DNA of 16,833 nucleotides from DATDCV01 sp036524155. GTDB taxonomy: Bacteria; Verrucomicrobiota; Verrucomicrobiia; Limisphaerales; UBA8199. Shown here in pieces: positions 15,299 to 16,833 of this stretch. How positions within the stretch are numbered: the first letter of the stretch is position 1; the number at the start of each line of letters is the position of its first letter. A program made the translations under genes and the position numbers. The stretch is from contig DATDCV010000255.1 in assembly GCA_036524155.1 (NCBI GenBank), forward strand, positions 1 to 16,833, in the 5' to 3' direction. A model generated the notes under the pieces. It saw nothing but the letters and a program-made list of their open reading frames with translations, ran no database searches and was not told the origin of the DNA.

Positions 15299-15844
15299 TA
15301 TCGCGTTCGTCGTAGGGCCAGCCCCTCGTTTGATTGAGGCACTTGGCCGTCTCGGCTTTGTCGGCGCGCGGACTTCAGTCCGCAGAAATGCTCCACCGCT
15401 AGCTGTGTTAGAATTGCTAACGCCCCACGCAAATGAACGTTGCTGCGGACTGAAGTCCGCGCACCGGATGCTTGGCCCACCTGGAACTGATCCATTACGA
15501 TTCGTCGGCGCGGCGCGTGAAACTCGCCGGGCATCCACCGCCTGGCACTTATCGGAAGCCACCGAAAAGCCGGCCACTGTCTCGCATTTCCGAACGGCTC
15601 ACCGGGTCCGACAAGCGTGAGCCGCATGCTCGGTGCCCTGTCCTCTATTTTAACGACATTTCAAGTCAACTGTTTTTCATTAGCCTTGCACAACTTGGGT
15701 CCTTTGAACGCTTTGATTGGATCTGTTGTGGAAATGCGGGCGCTTCGACCGCGGGCGCGCGGAAACGTCGTTTTTTGCGATAGGGACACTCATTGAGCCG
15801 GAGGACAAATCCTTAACACCGGTAGCAAAGAATAGAAGACATCT
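15299..15844. other. Divergent intergenic region, 546 bp
   Basis: This stretch between the kinase (-) and secreted protein (+) genes holds one REP-type inverted pair (15366-15462). Two minus-strand frames cross it (from 15577 and 15627), but they read through the repeat with low-complexity Arg/Ser-rich sequence. The AT-richer part around 15645-15700 is the likeliest place for promoters of both genes. I see no convincing -35/-10 pair. Confidence 0.5.
15366..15462. repeat. REP-like inverted pair
   Basis: The arms 15366-15385 (gcgcggacttcagtccgcag) and 15443-15462 are perfect 20-bp reverse complements, and each arm is itself a near-palindrome (GGAC-TTCA-GTCC). The spacer is 57 nt. A diverged copy of the arm lies at 5226-5248. 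Confidence 0.75.
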
Positions 15845-16833
15845 ATGAGACTGCAGCGCTGTATCTTATCCGCCGCCTTTGGCCTGGTCCTGGCTTTTAT
15901 GACCAGCTTCACCACGCCGGGCTCCGCTCAGGTCACGAACACCGTGTCCTGGGTCACTTACGAGTCCTTCGACCTGTACGATTCGACGGGCACGTATATC
16001 GTCTTACCTGCCGGACTGGCGCGGTGGCCGTGGGCGTATTACTACCAGTGGGGATACCCCGTGGACCCTGCGGTCAACCCGATTAATGACCTGTATTTCA
16101 TGTATCCGATGGAGAACCCGACTAACACCGCATTGAAGGTCACGTTCGATACAACGGCGTACGGTCCCATACCAAGCGGGGCCGGGTTTTGCCAGGGTTC
16201 CGGCGCCGGCATGCCTGCCTTTGACAACACAGTGATCCTGATGTCAACGAACCGCAAGGATTACATCATGAGCTTTGACGCCCGCGCGGAGGGCCTGCTT
16301 CCGGGCGTCGAAACAGTCACGGCCGAAATGCAAACGCAGATGGACGCTCCCGACGACAGCATCCAACCGGCGGATGCGGACGGCGACGCGGATCGCATTA
16401 TTCAAGTAAACAAAGCGGTGGCGATCGGCAGCAACTGGACTCACTTCGTTTACCATCTCGACGATGCGAACGTGGCTACCGAAACTCCGGAAAGGAACCT
16501 GAACCTCTACGGCAGCCTGATCAACAGCCTCAATTATAACCTGAACGTCCACATGCCTTCGGACGTGTTTGGGTTTGACTATGAAAATTACGTTTACGTC
16601 GACAACGTCAAACTGCAGGTGATCACCGACACTAACCCGCCGCCGGTGATGCCGCCGACTTTCGCTGCCCAGGTTGGCGAGTGGAACTTCGACGACAAGG
16701 ATCTGTGGTACGCGTACGGAGCCTACAACTGGTCGCAGAACTCTCTTCTCCCGACCTTCACCATGGATCGTTATGCGGCCGGCTGGGGAGTGGGCGGCAG
16801 CAATGCCTGGATCCTGCAAATGGACAATAGCGC
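15845..16833 (+). CDS. Secreted protein with probable carbohydrate-binding-like modules (3' end cut)
   Basis: The frame is open from ATG 15845 to the window edge, at least 329 residues. A signal peptide is clear: MRLQRCILSAAFGLVLAFMT, then SFTTPGSAQ, with cleavage near residue 29. The following region, about 35-260, is rich in Tyr, Trp, Asn and Asp. It includes 'TNRKDYIMSFDARAEGL', 'SNWTHFVYHLDDANV' and 'YVYVDNVKLQV', a layout like galactose-binding/CBM-type jelly-roll modules, in which 'VDNVKL' closes the fold. After a Pro-rich linker (TNPPPVMPPT), a second module starts with 'GEWNFDDKDLW'. Function is unknown; binding of polysaccharide or a surface role is an inference. A weak GAAGA lies about 7-11 bases upstream of the start. 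The gene is divergent from the kinase. Confidence 0.8.
   Translation, partial: MRLQRCILSAAFGLVLAFMTSFTTPGSAQVTNTVSWVTYESFDLYDSTGTYIVLPAGLARWPWAYYYQWGYPVDPAVNPINDLYFMYPMENPTNTALKVTFDTTAYGPIPSGAGFCQGSGAGMPAFDNTVILMSTNRKDYIMSFDARAEGLLPGVETVTAEMQTQMDAPDDSIQPADADGDADRIIQVNKAVAIGSNWTHFVYHLDDANVATETPERNLNLYGSLINSLNYNLNVHMPSDVFGFDYENYVYVDNVKLQVITDTNPPPVMPPTFAAQVGEWNFDDKDLWYAYGAYNWSQNSLLPTFTMDRYAAGWGVGGSNAWILQMDNS

Noticed and set aside
15298..15627. 109-codon minus-strand open frame
   Set aside because: It crosses the REP pair, giving RTSVRSN/CGLKSARR strings from the palindromes, and shows no domain.
1..16833. CRISPR array, insertion sequence, rRNA or tRNA genes
   Set aside because: No regularly spaced direct repeats, transposase frame, or recognisable structural RNA was seen on either strand.

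Overview
The window looks like a piece of a free-living Gram-negative chromosome from the Verrucomicrobiota (Pedosphaera/Limisphaerales-like). This is inferred, not proven. The signs are: an ECF-type sigma factor and a membrane-anchored Ser/Thr kinase of a type common in that phylum; secreted proteins ending in a beta-rich module closed by 'RFYRLK' or 'RFFRLK'; FG-GAP and ASPIC/UnbV secreted proteins; weak or absent Shine-Dalgarno sites; and many short palindromic repeats between genes.

Layout. 1-1070 (+): mannonate dehydratase UxuA, whose ATG is cut by one base at the window edge. 1092-7035 (-): a run of five same-strand genes. In transcription order these are a thioredoxin-like/beta-propeller protein with an in-frame TGA (7035-5335), a small YvlD/phage-holin-IV-type membrane protein, an ABC ATPase, an M28 zinc peptidase that overlaps the ATPase by ATGA, and an FHA-domain protein. 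7283-8980 (+): an MFS transporter. 9048-9680 (-): a sigma factor. 9681-10861: a gene-free, hairpin-rich stretch. 10862-12514 (+): a secreted seven-repeat FG-GAP/ASPIC protein. 12638-15298 (-): a Ser/Thr kinase with TolB-like and TPR regions. 15299-15844: a repeat-bearing gap. 15845 to the window end (+): a secreted protein that runs off the edge.

The most notable finding is the gene at 7035-5335. Its TGA (6813-6811) falls exactly where the first cysteine of a thioredoxin CxxC motif belongs, giving W-TGA-G-G-C. The reading frame stays open for a further 491 codons, and the rest of the thioredoxin fold, with its cis-proline W-P-T motif, lies after the TGA. A stem-loop begins 5 nt after the TGA. 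This is best explained as a selenocysteine (UxxC) thioredoxin-like protein fused to a beta-propeller. A conventional gene caller would split it in two.

Second, a palindrome followed by a degenerate GAAATTCG/GGATTTCG-type repeat has been accommodated in frame inside the catalytic domain of the kinase. Third, at least five kinds of dispersed palindromic element (REP-like) fill the intergenic regions, including a perfect 29-bp inverted repeat at 10382-10482 and a mosaic of hairpin 'words' at 9854-10190.

Functional links are limited. UxuA points to hexuronate breakdown. The secreted propeller, peptidase and FG-GAP proteins point to a heavily decorated periplasm or cell surface. The kinase, FHA protein and sigma factor could form a phospho-signalling set, but nothing in the sequence links them directly.
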